Of a stretch of 64,000 nt of DNA, positions 33,182 to 43,132 are shown in pieces. Position 1 is the first letter of the stretch. Each line of letters begins with the position of its first letter. The translations under genes were made by a program, and so were the position numbers. The stretch comes from Persicaria tinctoria (lineage: Eukaryota; Streptophyta; Magnoliopsida; Caryophyllales; Polygonaceae): assembly GCA_037127255.1 (NCBI GenBank), contig JBANSL010000009.1, forward strand, positions 30,729,475 to 30,793,474, given 5' to 3'. Under the pieces are notes generated by a model, which saw only the letters and a program-made list of their open reading frames with translations, was not told the origin of the DNA and did not search any database.

Positions 33182-34115
33182 ATGTCTAGAGAGGAGGAAG
33201 ATAGATCCGACAGTGAAGGCGAGAATGCTCGGGTATGTTTATTTGCTTAATCTATTCATTATTGAAATTCAATTTTATAGTATATTGTCTTGTTTTTCCG
33301 AAATGAAATCCTATATTAGATGAAATCATGATTTATGAGATAGCGAATCTTAGTTTAGAAGAGATCGTTATTTCTATGATATGAAATCCTAGAGTAGATG
33401 AAATCATGAATTCTCATATATTGAATGTTAGTTTAGGTGAAATCATGATAGATATACAAAGGAATTATAGATGTTGTTTATATTGCGTAAATGTTATTTT
33501 TTCTTTCCAATCTTGGTATATTTAGTTAGTTTCGGATGTTTTGCGTAGATACGTGATGGCATAAATGAAGGAAATGATAACACCATAGGTTTTTCGACTA
33601 AAAGAGTGTGGCCGGATATGAATTCGTTGAGAAATTGGGCGCGCAAGAGAGCTAGTAGAAGAAATTTCGTAATTACGACTTATAAGTCGTGGAGTAGCTC
33701 TGATATAAGATTTGAGAGAGTTATTTTAACATGTGAACATTACGGAGTATACCGAAAGGGGCGCAAAGTTGTGGACGATGATAATGATGAAGAAACTGTC
33801 AAGCTCGATACGCAAACCAAAAAAGATCGATGTCCGTTCGAGTTGAGTGGTCGAGAGTGTCCAAAGGGATGTTGGACGGTCGAAGTGATCGATGGTGTTC
33901 ACAACCACACCCATCCGAAGAAGTTGATTGGTCATTCATTCGCCGGACGGTTGAAGCCGAAAGAATTGGTTGACGTCGAAAGTAGCACTAAAGCAGGATC
34001 AAGGTCAAAAGATGTACTAAAGAAGCTTCACGATGGCGTTTTGGGGCACCGGGAGTCTGATGCATTTGTCCGGATGAATCAACAACGACGGAGGTTCCCG
34101 CAGGAGTCGTTGTAA
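33182..34115 (+). CDS. FAR1/MULE-type zinc-finger protein of the palindrome element
   Basis: Two exons: 33182-33232 (ATG, MSREEEDRSDSEGENAR) and 33549-34115, joined by a 316-base intron with donor GTATGT and acceptor TAG; the junction is in phase. The predicted product is 205 residues. Residues about 90-145 contain C-x-E-H-Y-G-V-Y, KKDRCPFELSG, GCWTVEVIDGVHNHTH, the Cys/Cys/His-x-His zinc ligands of the FAR1 / MULE N-terminal (WRKY-GCM1-like) DNA-binding domain. Residues 150-185 (LKPKELVDVESSTKAGSRSKDVLKKL) match the linker that normally precedes the MULE transposase DDE domain. That catalytic domain is absent: translation stops soon after entering the GC-rich segment at about 34030-34115. 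Likely role, inferred: a DNA-binding regulator or truncated transposase that may bind the palindromes. Confidence 0.6.
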
Positions 34116-34460
34116 TCAAAACTCCGGCTCCACCAGCCTTTGGGACGCCAGCGCCGCCACCACCAGTTGTCACCACCGCCGACGGAGTTGCTACGCCGCC
34201 CCTGCCGCCTCCAATTTCACCACCATCGGCCGCCATCCCTGCTTGCTTTCTCTCTGACGAAGGGATGAATGCCCTCCATGGCTCGAAAAATCCCTTCCGA
34301 CCACCGCCATCCCTAACCCTACCAGTGTTGGCACCGTCCCCTTTCATGTCGGGATTTTTGGACGGAGAGGAAATAGGGAAGAAGAAGATGGGAAGGAAGA
34401 CAGAGGCCGCCCCAGATGAACGAAGACGAATCGCCTGTGGGTTGCGGCCGCTCTGAACGA
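34030..34460 (-). pseudogene. GC-rich captured gene fragment in the palindrome element
   Basis: A sharp compositional island of high GC in AT-rich surroundings. The minus strand is open from 34347 (MKGDGANTGRVRDGGGRKGFFEPWRAFIPSSERKQAGMAADGGEIGGG...), looking like the N-terminus of a host protein followed by a Gly-rich stretch. I do not recognise the gene. Capture of GC-rich gene pieces is typical of Pack-MULEs. It replaces the position where the DDE domain is expected. Confidence 0.45.
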
Positions 34461-34517
34461 AGGAGGAAGGAAGATAGGAAGAGAAGTAGAAATCCCGTCC
34501 ATTTAACCCTAGTTTAA

Positions 34518-34847
34518 ACGCATCCTAGATGCGTGTGGTTCTTTTTTTATTTTTACTCAGGGTAAATTTTTTTTAAAACCGTCACGTGATTTGCCAAAGA
34601 CACTTACACGCATCCTAAATGCGTGCGTTGGCATATTATTATTTTTTTTAATAAAAAAAAACAACGCTATTTTTAAAAATTAAAATAATCTTATACGCAT
34701 CCTGGATGCGCGCTAATTGAACCTTTTATATCGCCCTTTTTTAACCCGGTTCTTGTTATATATCCCATTTTTTTTATAAAACCTACATCTACACGCATGC
34801 TGGATGCGTGTCCATTGGGTGCGCCAGTAAACGCATCCCCGATGCGT
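34518..34847. repeat. Right subterminal palindrome cluster (5 copies)
   Basis: Cores start at 34518, 34608, 34695, 34793 and 34831, some with one or two mismatches (for example ACGCATCCTAAATGCGT at 34608). Confidence 0.85.
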
Positions 34848-34878
34848 CCCGGGTGCGCTTCGGTTACCCCTTTATTTA

Positions 34879-36098
34879 TCATATATAAATCCTACTACGT
34901 GTGTGTATATATATCCCTAAAATAGCTTTATATTCATATATTATCGCTTTTTTTCCCAGTTGTTACAATGACGAATGTATATATTAAGGATTTAAGGTTA
35001 ATGAAATTAACCCAGACAAAAGTGATCGATTGGGTTATTAAAGTTCGTGTGATACGGATAGCATCTACGACAGAAGACATTACAATGGTGCCCATTTTTT
35101 AAGATAGAAAAAAGTGTTTTATTTCATAAAACTTGACCGAATAAATTAGATTTAAATATGACTTTAAATCTAATAGAAAATATGTTATGGAATTAATTAT
35201 CTGGATTATATCAATATAATAATTTGTATGAAATACTACATTTCATCTTTGTCTTTTATCATACCTGCAAAACATATGTTATACACATTATATGATTTCA
35301 TCAGTGGAGTTATAAAAAACAACGGGCGATCAAACCTAATTGTCTATCGAAAACAATTTACGATAAAAAAGATCGAAGAAGAAATGAATATGGAATTAAA
35401 GTTACAACAAACAAGATTGGTAAAGATTCAACTTGATAATATTAAGGTATACAATCACCGATCAGTTGTAATTTAAATTTTTTGTAATTCTTAATTTTCA
35501 TTTGCCAATTGAATGATGAACGACTTCATCAAATAAATGAGACAAAAATAATTATTTATTATTTTTATAAGTCTAAGCCAATATAGTTAGGTAAAAAAAC
35601 TTATCTCTCTAGATCACTGAAATTAATTATGACTATATTACAAAAGAAATCTATATAAAATATATTTAAATATTACCCTGTTAGTGGATCAAATCCCACT
35701 TATTTTTATAAATATATCCAACCTTATATCTTAATTAGTTAAAAAAACTTATCGTTTATATCAAATAATCTACCCAATAAAAATTGAACATAAACTTTAT
35801 TTAATTTTGCACGTTGATTTTTTTTAACTATGAAAATGACATTGGTAGACTTTTTAAGTTGAGCAAAACAAGAATTTATTTGATATGTTTGGCAATCTAC
35901 ATAGGGGGTTGAGTTTGATAATTAATCCGATATAAGGTGATTGAGTTTGATAATAGATCCATTTATTTAATAAATACTCCATAGTTTAGATATGTTATCT
36001 ATATTGAAGTAAATTAAGTCATGAAAAAGATATCTATAACTCTCCATCTATCTATCTCATAATTCTTAAACTCTGATCTTATTTTATATGACTATAAA
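34879..36098. other. Helitron H1 interior, AT-rich, no gene
   Basis: Only short AT-rich frames, none with recognisable motifs. Recurrent Helitron words (ATATAGTTAGGTAAAAAACTTATCT at about 35580) link it to H1. Confidence 0.5.
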
Positions 36099-36151
36099 AT
36101 AGTCAAATTTATGTTTTTTTTTTTAATACAAGGAAAGGAATTAGAATATAG

Positions 36152-39100
36152 CTAACTTATACGAAAGCAACTATATCCTAAAGCGTCCTTTCGGACGAGA
36201 ACCCTAAGTTCTTGATCAGCTAGCAAATCCTCGTCGGCAGGGATACCGTACGCCGGGTGTGCGACCCGATCGGCGACAGCATTGGACTCCCTGAAAATAT
36301 GACGAATAGAAACAGAATTAAACCACACAGACAGAGACCTAGTATCAGAAATGAGTAGTTCAATACTCCAGGGGCAGCAGATATCGCCCAAAACCGAGTT
36401 AATAACTTGAAGATTGTCACCTTCAATAAGTAAATTTCCTATGCCCAATTCCCTTGCCCGAAGAACTCCGTTGCGTAGAGCAAGTGCTTCAGCATAAAGG
36501 GCGGATGTGTTGTTACAAAGGCCAGAGCCTGCTGAAATCACGGTAGCCATAGAGTCCCTAATGGTGTAGCCGAAAGAGCCATCATCATTCACCCCGTATG
36601 ATCCGTCAAAGTTTAGTTTGAAAGCCTGATCAGGAGGTTTTTGCCAATGAAGTTTGATGCTTTTAGTCTTTTAGGCTGCGCCCAGCAGCAGTGTTAGTTG
36701 CCACTGAACGAGTCTTAAACGGGGTGAATGAGTCAGTAGCCAGCTCAAAACAGCTTGCCTCATTCCAACTTTGTTTGGTAGATAGCATTTGAATTTGAAT
36801 TTGAGTTATTGGAACTGTAGTGACAGAACCAAATACCAATTTGTTTCGATAAAACCAGATTGCCCACCAACAATGAAAAAGGTTGATCAACTCAGAATTA
36901 GTAACTGTAGTAAACAGGTGTTGTAACACAGCATTGGGGCGACTGGAGTCAAAATTAGCTAGTCCTCCGCTTGGTATGCTAAAATTTAGAGTATGTAGTA
37001 CCCGCATGGTCATCGGGCAATCAAAAAGTAAGTGCTGAGTCGATTCAAAGAAACAATCACAAAATACACAATGCATAGGGACGCTCACCTGAGACATTTG
37101 GAGACGTCCTTTGGTTGCGAGAGAGTTAGTAGCAATTTTCCAGATGAAGTGCTTTAATTTGGGTGGAGCGCTTAATTTCCATATCCAGTTACACTGGAAT
37201 TGTGTATTCTGGGCACCATTAGGTACCAACGAAACTGCTGATTTGGTGGTAAACCAACCTTTAGGGTCAGGTCCCCAATAGAGTCTGTCCGAAAGGTTTG
37301 AGATGGGAAGTGGTAAAGTGCTAATTTGTGCGGTAACATGTGTTGGTAGTATACCCTGCAGATCAGATGCTAAGAGAGCTAAATTCCAATTTTTAGTGCT
37401 TGTAATAAATCGACTCACCTTCCAACTTAGCTGGTCAGTCGTAAGGTTTGCAAGGCCCTCCTCAAGGACCCAATGGTCAGTCTAGAAAAGAATGTCTTCG
37501 CTGTTGCCAACGCTCCATCTTAGTCCCTTTTCAAGCAAGGGGCGTAGAATGATTAGCTTGGACCACTGCCAAGAGGAACCACCGACCTTTCTGTACGACC
37601 TAAGGGATGATGTTTTGAGATATTTAGCATGAATAACCTGTACCCAGGGATTTTGTGGTTCAGCAAGGATTTTCCACAGGAGCTTTAACTGTAAAGCTGT
37701 ATTCATTGTTTCAGCTTTGTAAATTCCCAACCCACCATTGAGGGTGTCTGAGCAAATTTTATCCCAGCTAATAAGCGGTGTGTGTCGACCTTCTTTGTTC
37801 CAGAAGAAGCGACGGTAAACCTTATCTAAATCAGTATGAATCGAAGCGGGAAGCATAAAAGCTTGCATCAAGAAAATAGGTTAGGCACTTAAATTTGCCT
37901 TAATAAGAATCTTGCGCCCCTCGGCTGAGAGTGAAGAAGCCTTCCACCTAGTTAATTGACGTTTAGCCTTAATTACAACATCCGAAAATGTGTCCTTGTT
38001 GACTCTGCCGTTTATGATCGGGCATCCCAAATATTTTTCCAAAACAGTAGAACACGGAATACCTAAATGGGAAGTAATGGTTGCTTTAGAAGCAGTAGAT
38101 GTGTTATTTGAAACCTGATAAGAGGATTTGTGGTAGTTAATTTTCTGTCCAGAAATTCTGCAGTAGTCATTTAGAATAGAGGTAATAGTTTGGCACGTTG
38201 TTGCTGAAGCTTTAGAGAATATCATCAGGTCATCTGCGAAGGCAAGAAAAGGAATGGTAGGCCCCAATTTAGTAATCGGAAATCTTATTTCAGAATTCAT
38301 GGAAGAAGCATTTTGCAACGACTGAGCAAGAAACTCTAAGGCAATGATGAAAAGAAGGGGCGATAGCGGGTCACCTTGTCGAAGTACTCTGTGGGGGAAA
38401 AACTGCTTGGTTGGAGTATCATTAATCAAGATAGAGTAGGATACAGTGGTGACACATTCCATAATCCATTTAATAAACGTATCGTTAAAGCCCAATTTGT
38501 GAAGAATGGCCTGCAGATAAGGCCATTCAATTTGGTCATACGCCTTTTCCATGTCAAGCTTAAGGGCTAGCCACCCGACCTTGCCCTTCTTGGTTTTAAA
38601 CGAATGGAAAATTTCATGACCGATGAGAATATTGTCATGGATGGAACGACCTTTTGTGAATTCCCCTTGTAGTGGGTGGATGAATTTGGTAAGAATTGGG
38701 GCTAGTCTAGCCGTTAGGATTTTAGCAATTATTTTGTAGACAGTCGAACAAAGACTAATTGGAGGAAGTGATTCGTCGAAGCAGGATCATCAATTTTAGG
38801 AATCAAAGCAATAAAAGTATGGTTGGTTTGTTTGAGTAGCTTTCCCGAGTAGAAGAAACTCTTAACAGCTTTGGTGATCGAAGGGCCGACAATGTTCCAA
38901 TACTTTTGATAAAACCCAGCTGGCGTTCCATCCGGTCCAGGGGATTTGTTTGCACTAATAGAGAAGACTGCATTCTTAATTTCAGAATTAGAGACGGGTG
39001 CTGATAGACATGCGTTATCATGTTGGGAGACACTAGGATTGAGGATCCCAAGCTTGTCAGCCATTATAATCGACGGATCTAGAGTGGATCGAAATCGACG

Positions 39101-40321
39101 CTCATAAGCGCGTTCAAACTCGGAACGAATAGTGTCATGATCAGTTGTAAGGCTTCCATCATGTAAAGTAATCGATTTAATAAGTTTTATGTTTCGTTTA
39201 ATAGTTGCAACTCGGTGGAAGTAGCCTGAATTAGAGTCTATAAGCTTTGTATGCTTAGCTTTGGCTCGTTGACGTCAATAGGATCGTTGGAAGTTAAGGA
39301 GTCTCTCTCTTTTCGCCAGTAGACGCTTCTGTAAAAGACAAGTCCTATCGTCGAATGAGACAAGTAGTGCTGCTTGTATTGCTAGGAGATCTTGCTCAGA
39401 TTTCTCTAGTTGAGCTCGTATGTTACCGTGTGTTACTTTGTGCCATTTCTTAGCTAGTGTTTTAAGAAGTTTTGTTTTGTGCACGAGTTTAAACATATAA
39501 GATCCACCTTTATCAAGCCGCCAAGCCTGGCGAACAATGTTTGCAAAATCAGCTCGTTTAGTCCAAGCCATCTCAAATTTGAAAGGCCTATCAACGAACT
39601 TAACGTTGTGGCGAAAATCGATTGTAATTGGACAGTGGTCGGAAGATGTAAATGCATGGTGACGAGTTTGAAGCTTGTCGAAGGTGCGTAGCAAGTCTGT
39701 ATGGACTAAGCACCAATCGAGCTTCGCATAGGAGTTATCAGGTTCATTTGGACTTTTACGCCAAGTGAACTTCCCCCCAACAGAAGGAACATCACATAGA
39801 TGTAAGTTGTCTTTGATTCTGTATAGTTGATTGAATCGCGATTGTCGTGGAGTAGATCCACCCTTTTTCTCATCCGGAGATTGGATGTCATTCAGATCCC
39901 CAATGATACAAATTGGGAAAGGGAGGGCGTTAGCATAAGGTATGAAGAGGTCCCAGAAGAGATCTCTTGCTCTGGGGTCCGGTGGAGCATATACGATGAA
40001 CATAGTAGTTGTCGTATGAGAGTTAGTGTCATGGTAATTGAAATGAATAAATCTGTTATCAATCCGAACCAGGTCAATGGATCCATGTGAGGGCGGTAGG
40101 TTTTTCCAGATGAGACAAATGCCACCCGCGTAGCCCGTAGCCGGAGCAAAGGCAATATTCGCAAATCCTTTTTGCTTCCAGAGAATGTCAGACGGTTGTT
40201 GATCCGTTTTCGTTTCTAGTAGGGCCATGACATTGATAGAGTTTGATGAACAAAAGGTTTCAACAGTGGTCCAAAAGTTACGTTTACATAAGCCTCTACA
40301 ATTCCAAGTGCATATATTCAT
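36152..40321 (-). pseudogene. LINE ORF2: endonuclease, reverse transcriptase, RNase H
   Basis: APE-type endonuclease at 40321-39500: MNICTWNCRGL, LLETKT, WKNLPPSHG, IIGDLND, TWRKSPNEPDNSYAKLDW and the catalytic SSDHCPI. RT follows: ANKSPGPDGTPAGFYQKYW, TFIALIPKIDDP, LDMEKAYDQIEWPYL, LRQGDPLSPLLFI, FADDLMIFSK (active site), EKYLGCPIINGR, RRFFWNKE. A zf-RVT region (WKIATNSLATKGRL, CVFCDCFFESTQHLLFDCP) lies at 37418-36900. RNase H is at 36640-36200 (FDGSYG, AEALALRNG, EGDN). Lesions: stops at 39275 (CGA to TGA), 37881 and 37482 (TGG to TAG), frameshifts near 38770 and 36665. The start ATG overlaps the ORF1 stop as ATGA (40318-40321). Confidence 0.9.
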
Positions 40322-41316
40322 AAAAAATCTTTGATAAGAGGACGTTGTGTTACAAGGTTGGTATTCATGGAGGATACCAAAACTTTAGTCCGTTTGAATC
40401 GGAGTATAGTAATCAATTTATAAGTTTGATGCATTGTGTATTGCCTAAGGCAAGGAGTATGCAGTGAAAAACATGGTCGGATTGCCCTGACAGAAATCGA
40501 ATAGGAAGCGCACCATATATTCTCAGCTCCAAGACAAGTAATGAAAGGCCATCCGCCCGGCTGATCTGGAATCGTTAGATTATGAGATCGGTTGTTAACC
40601 AAAATCACCAAGTTAACTATAGTTTGCAAGCACCCTTTGACAGAGTATAGATTTAGTAGTGTGTGAATGTGGCCGGTTAGAGGCCATTGGTACATGTTTT
40701 CAAACAGGAATGTGATTCCTTGTAAGACAGAAGTAGTCAACTTATAAAATAAATTGTGATGCAAAATGGTACTGTGATTAAAAGAAATCCAAGAGTATAC
40801 CTTCCAGCCCCAATGAAGCAGCGTAAGATGTGTACCATTGAACACAAAAGGCATCCAATAATAGTAATGGTGTAAGCATAAAGATACACAATCCATAATG
40901 CAAAGAAACTTGTAGTAGTTAGGTACCTTTTTCAAGATCGGAAGGCACAAATAGTGTACTTGTATAGATAAGGTGAAAGGGTACTTGTCTAATGGACAAT
41001 GCTGATCGAAACGAACCATAGTAGGTTCAATCAGCAAGCACAATGCAGATGAGGGGCCGGTAATAAGGGTGTGCAGAAAAACCCGACACGACTGATACGA
41101 CACGAAAACACGACACGAAAAAACACGAAACCGAAAAAACACGATACGATAATGACACGAACCGAGAAAACACGACATTAAACGGTTCGTGTTCGGATCG
41201 GGCATATCTCCTTGTCGGATACTCGACACGAATCGTTTAATTTTTTTTTTAATTTATAAGTCTGTCATAGATAGTATTAATATAAATACAAACCAAAAAG
41301 TATCAAAAAGCTTTGA

Positions 41317-41382
41317 TAGCCTAGTTGGTGTTAGGCCCATAACCCCTCCGTGTCACCTCCTTCCAGCCTCAAGTTCGATTCC
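41317..41382 (+). other. tRNA-like pol III promoter unit 1
   Basis: A-box TAGCCTAGTTGG (41317-41328) and B-box AGTTCGATTCC (41372-41382) with tRNA-like spacing. No complete tRNA cloverleaf. It repeats at 41476-41529. Confidence 0.5.
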
Positions 41383-41475
41383 TAACGGCATCATTTAATT
41401 TTTGTTGTTACCCATACTCTCACTGTAAGATAGTATTAGTAAAATTACAACCGTAGGAGTATCAAAAATCTTTGA

Positions 41476-41529
41476 TGGCCCAGTTGGTATTAAGCCCATG
41501 TAGTTCTTGTGCAACCAAGGTTCGATTCC
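41476..41529 (+). other. tRNA-like pol III promoter unit 2
   Basis: A-box TGGCCCAGTTGG (41476-41487) and B-box GGTTCGATTCC (41519-41529) match the consensus TRGCNNAGYNGG and GGTTCGANTCC. The preceding 16 bases (agtatcaaaaa, ctttgat) are shared with unit 1, showing a tandem duplication. It could be a SINE head or a tRNA pseudogene. Confidence 0.55.
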
Positions 41530-42440
41530 TAGACGTGGCAATTAATTTTTGCTGTCAATAGGTCTAACTGTGTACACTGTTGGTTCGTGTCGGATACCCG
41601 CCGATCCGACACGGATCCGATTACCTATACCGTGTCGATACCCGGATATAAATGGTTCGTGTACGGTTCGGCAGTTTAGGTCTAAACGGTTTCGGATATC
41701 CGACACGATTACCCAGTTCGTGTCGGATACCCGGATATGCACACCCCTAGCCGGTAAGGCCAAAGACAGTGAGTAGGTAGTCATAGTTGAGCAAGCTTGT
41801 GAGGCCTTGGCTAACAAAAGCAATTCGGCAGTAATGGTAGTGAGGTTGAGTCGGGGTTAACGAAATAGGATTGATTAGTTTTGGTGTGTTAAAATGTAAA
41901 AAGACAATTGAGTCAAACATGTTATGTAAGAATAAATTAAGCGAAGGCAGGCAGACAAACAAAATGCAACCTATATCAATCTCAGGGAGAGACTGAACCG
42001 AAACACAGTGGCAGAACAGCCGGCTAGGCCAACACATAATGAAATGAATAAAGTGCAATGTCGAAATCACATTAAACTGAAGTGGGAATTCAAACCCCCT
42101 AAACATGGGAAGAATTAGAATACAAATCGAAGTTGTAGACCCAAATGCGAGAGCAGACAAACCTTGTAGAGAGATATCTACAAGAAAAAGATCAATGAAA
42201 TTCAAGACAAAAGTACAAATATGTTTGATTGCCACATGACAATCAAAATGGTAACAGTTAGGGAGGTGATCCCAAAATTGTTTAATGTAGCCATGTTTTG
42301 GCCAGTATGAAATTGAATTCCATAACCCAATAATGGAGCAAAGGAGGTGCGAGCCAAATGCATTGTGAGCAAACGTATTACGAGTAATATGCCAAGACAT
42401 GCACAAACATAACAAGCAAACCCACAACCAAGAGCATAAC

Positions 42441-43097
42441 TCAGAAAATTGGAGGTAATTCACAAAAAAAAGGGGTACTAACCGGTTGAGTGTTCGATTG
42501 TAGTAGATAATAGGACCAATTGTCGGGAGGTCTCAAAAGGAGAACCCCATTGCAGAGCCAACACGACCACCGGCCATCTCGACAGCCGCCATGAGCGAAG
42601 AGAGCCCACAGCCGAACCAAAGTAAAAGAAAAGAAAAATTGAAATCCAGGAGCAACAGAGCGGAAGCCTCCCTTGAAGAGCCAGCCACGCCACCGCCTAA
42701 AATCGCACCCACCACTTGGCACATCGTACCACCTCCCGGCCAAACCAGCATCCATCGATACCTCACCTTTGTCGCCGACAACAGCAAAAGTGTGCGAAGA
42801 AGAGCTCCTAAGCACACATATGGCGGTCCAATTTGGACGATTACACCCGACTTCGGTGTTACGGTTGTTAAAGGCGCCGATTTGAAATCTCAAGGGGGTA
42901 GCTACCCCCTCAAACGGCGAAACGGATGCTAGGAGGATCGAGCCATGACGTTTAGGCCATGGGTACAGGTGGATGGGAGGCCAGGAGAGCTGTTGGGCAG
43001 GTGCACAAGGATTTGGCAGACGGCGGCGGCGAGCACAAGAGGTTGAGGGAGAAGACTGCGCGTGGAGCGCGTTCTCAAATTTTTTTAGGGTTTTCAT
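42441..43097 (-). CDS. LINE 5'-proximal ORF, unknown
   Basis: A 218-codon frame whose ATG lies 19 bases from the LINE 5' end and whose end overlaps the putative ORF1 start by 23 bases in another frame. The N-terminus is basic and Ser/Pro-rich (SSPSTSCARRRRLPNP), the middle Gly/Trp/Arg-rich, with a hydrophobic stretch near residues 155-185. No family recognised. It may instead be part of a GC-rich 5' untranslated/promoter region, as this is the only GC-rich part of the LINE. Confidence 0.35.
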   Translation of the reverse strand: MKTLKKFENALHAQSSPSTSCARRRRLPNPCAPAQQLSWPPIHLYPWPKRHGSILLASVSPFEGVATPLRFQIGAFNNRNTEVGCNRPNWTAICVLRSSSSHTFAVVGDKGEVSMDAGLAGRWYDVPSGGCDFRRWRGWLFKGGFRSVAPGFQFFFSFTLVRLWALFAHGGCRDGRWSCWLCNGVLLLRPPDNWSYYLLQSNTQPVSTPFFCELPPIF

Positions 43098-43132
43098 TTT
43101 TTCTTACATATTTTTATAGTCAAATTTATGTT

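Larger units (their letters stand above)
31442..34870. mobile_element. MULE-like TIR element with palindrome arrays
   Basis: 3429 bases. Ends GGGTAGTGAGTTGCGCACCC and, inverted, GGGGTAACCGAAGCGCACCC, each followed by (A/G)GAACGCATC-like sequence; flanked by the exact 8-base duplication TTTATTTA (31434-31441 and 34871-34878). Mutator-like elements usually make 8-10 base duplications. It contains a two-exon gene for a FAR1/MULE-type zinc-binding domain, a GC-rich foreign-looking segment, and 17 copies of a 17-bp palindrome in three clusters, two of them subterminal. A DDE catalytic domain is not present. Confidence 0.75.
41064..41749. mobile_element. hAT-type MITE 2, inside LINE ORF1
   Basis: 686 bases with termini TAAGGGTGTGCA and, inverted, TAGGGGTGTGCA, flanked by the exact 8-base duplication GCCGGTAA (41056-41063 and 41750-41757). 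The ends are built of ACACGAAAACACGA-type and GGATACCCG-type iterations; the centre carries two tRNA-like units. No ORF. Confidence 0.9.
40318..42463 (-). pseudogene. LINE ORF1 (hydrophobic, unknown), interrupted by hAT MITE 2
   Basis: Minus-strand frames 42463-41750 and 41063-40318 fall into the same register once the 686-base hAT element and one copy of its 8-base duplication are removed (694 bases), giving a single frame of about 483 residues. It is rich in Leu, Phe, Cys and His with many hydrophobic stretches (FVLNFIDLFLVDISLQGL, HFIHFIMCWPSRLFCHCV, LYSVKGCLQTIVNLVILV) and lacks the RRM or CCHC knuckle expected of plant L1 ORF1 proteins. The minus strand is T-rich, so a long frame could partly be compositional. 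Its stop overlaps the ORF2 start as ATGA, which suggests translational coupling. Confidence 0.5.
36116..43115 (-). mobile_element. L1-type LINE, full length, inserted in Helitron H1
   Basis: 7000 bases on the minus strand, ending in poly(A) (T-run 36114-36124) and flanked by the 17-base target duplication ATAGTCAAATTTATGTT (36099-36115 and 43116-43132). Contents in order: a 5' ORF, a long ORF1 split by a hAT MITE, ORF2 with endonuclease, RT, zinc-binding and RNase H domains. Long target duplication, poly(A) tail and APE endonuclease are L1 hallmarks. Confidence 0.9.

Noticed and set aside
31465..34847. CRISPR-like array
   Set aside because: Copies are palindromes with irregular spacing inside a plant transposon and spacers are not unit-length; no cas genes and a eukaryotic genome.
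41317..41529. Functional tRNA genes
   Set aside because: A- and B-boxes are present but no acceptor stem or anticodon arm can be folded, and the units are inside a MITE.
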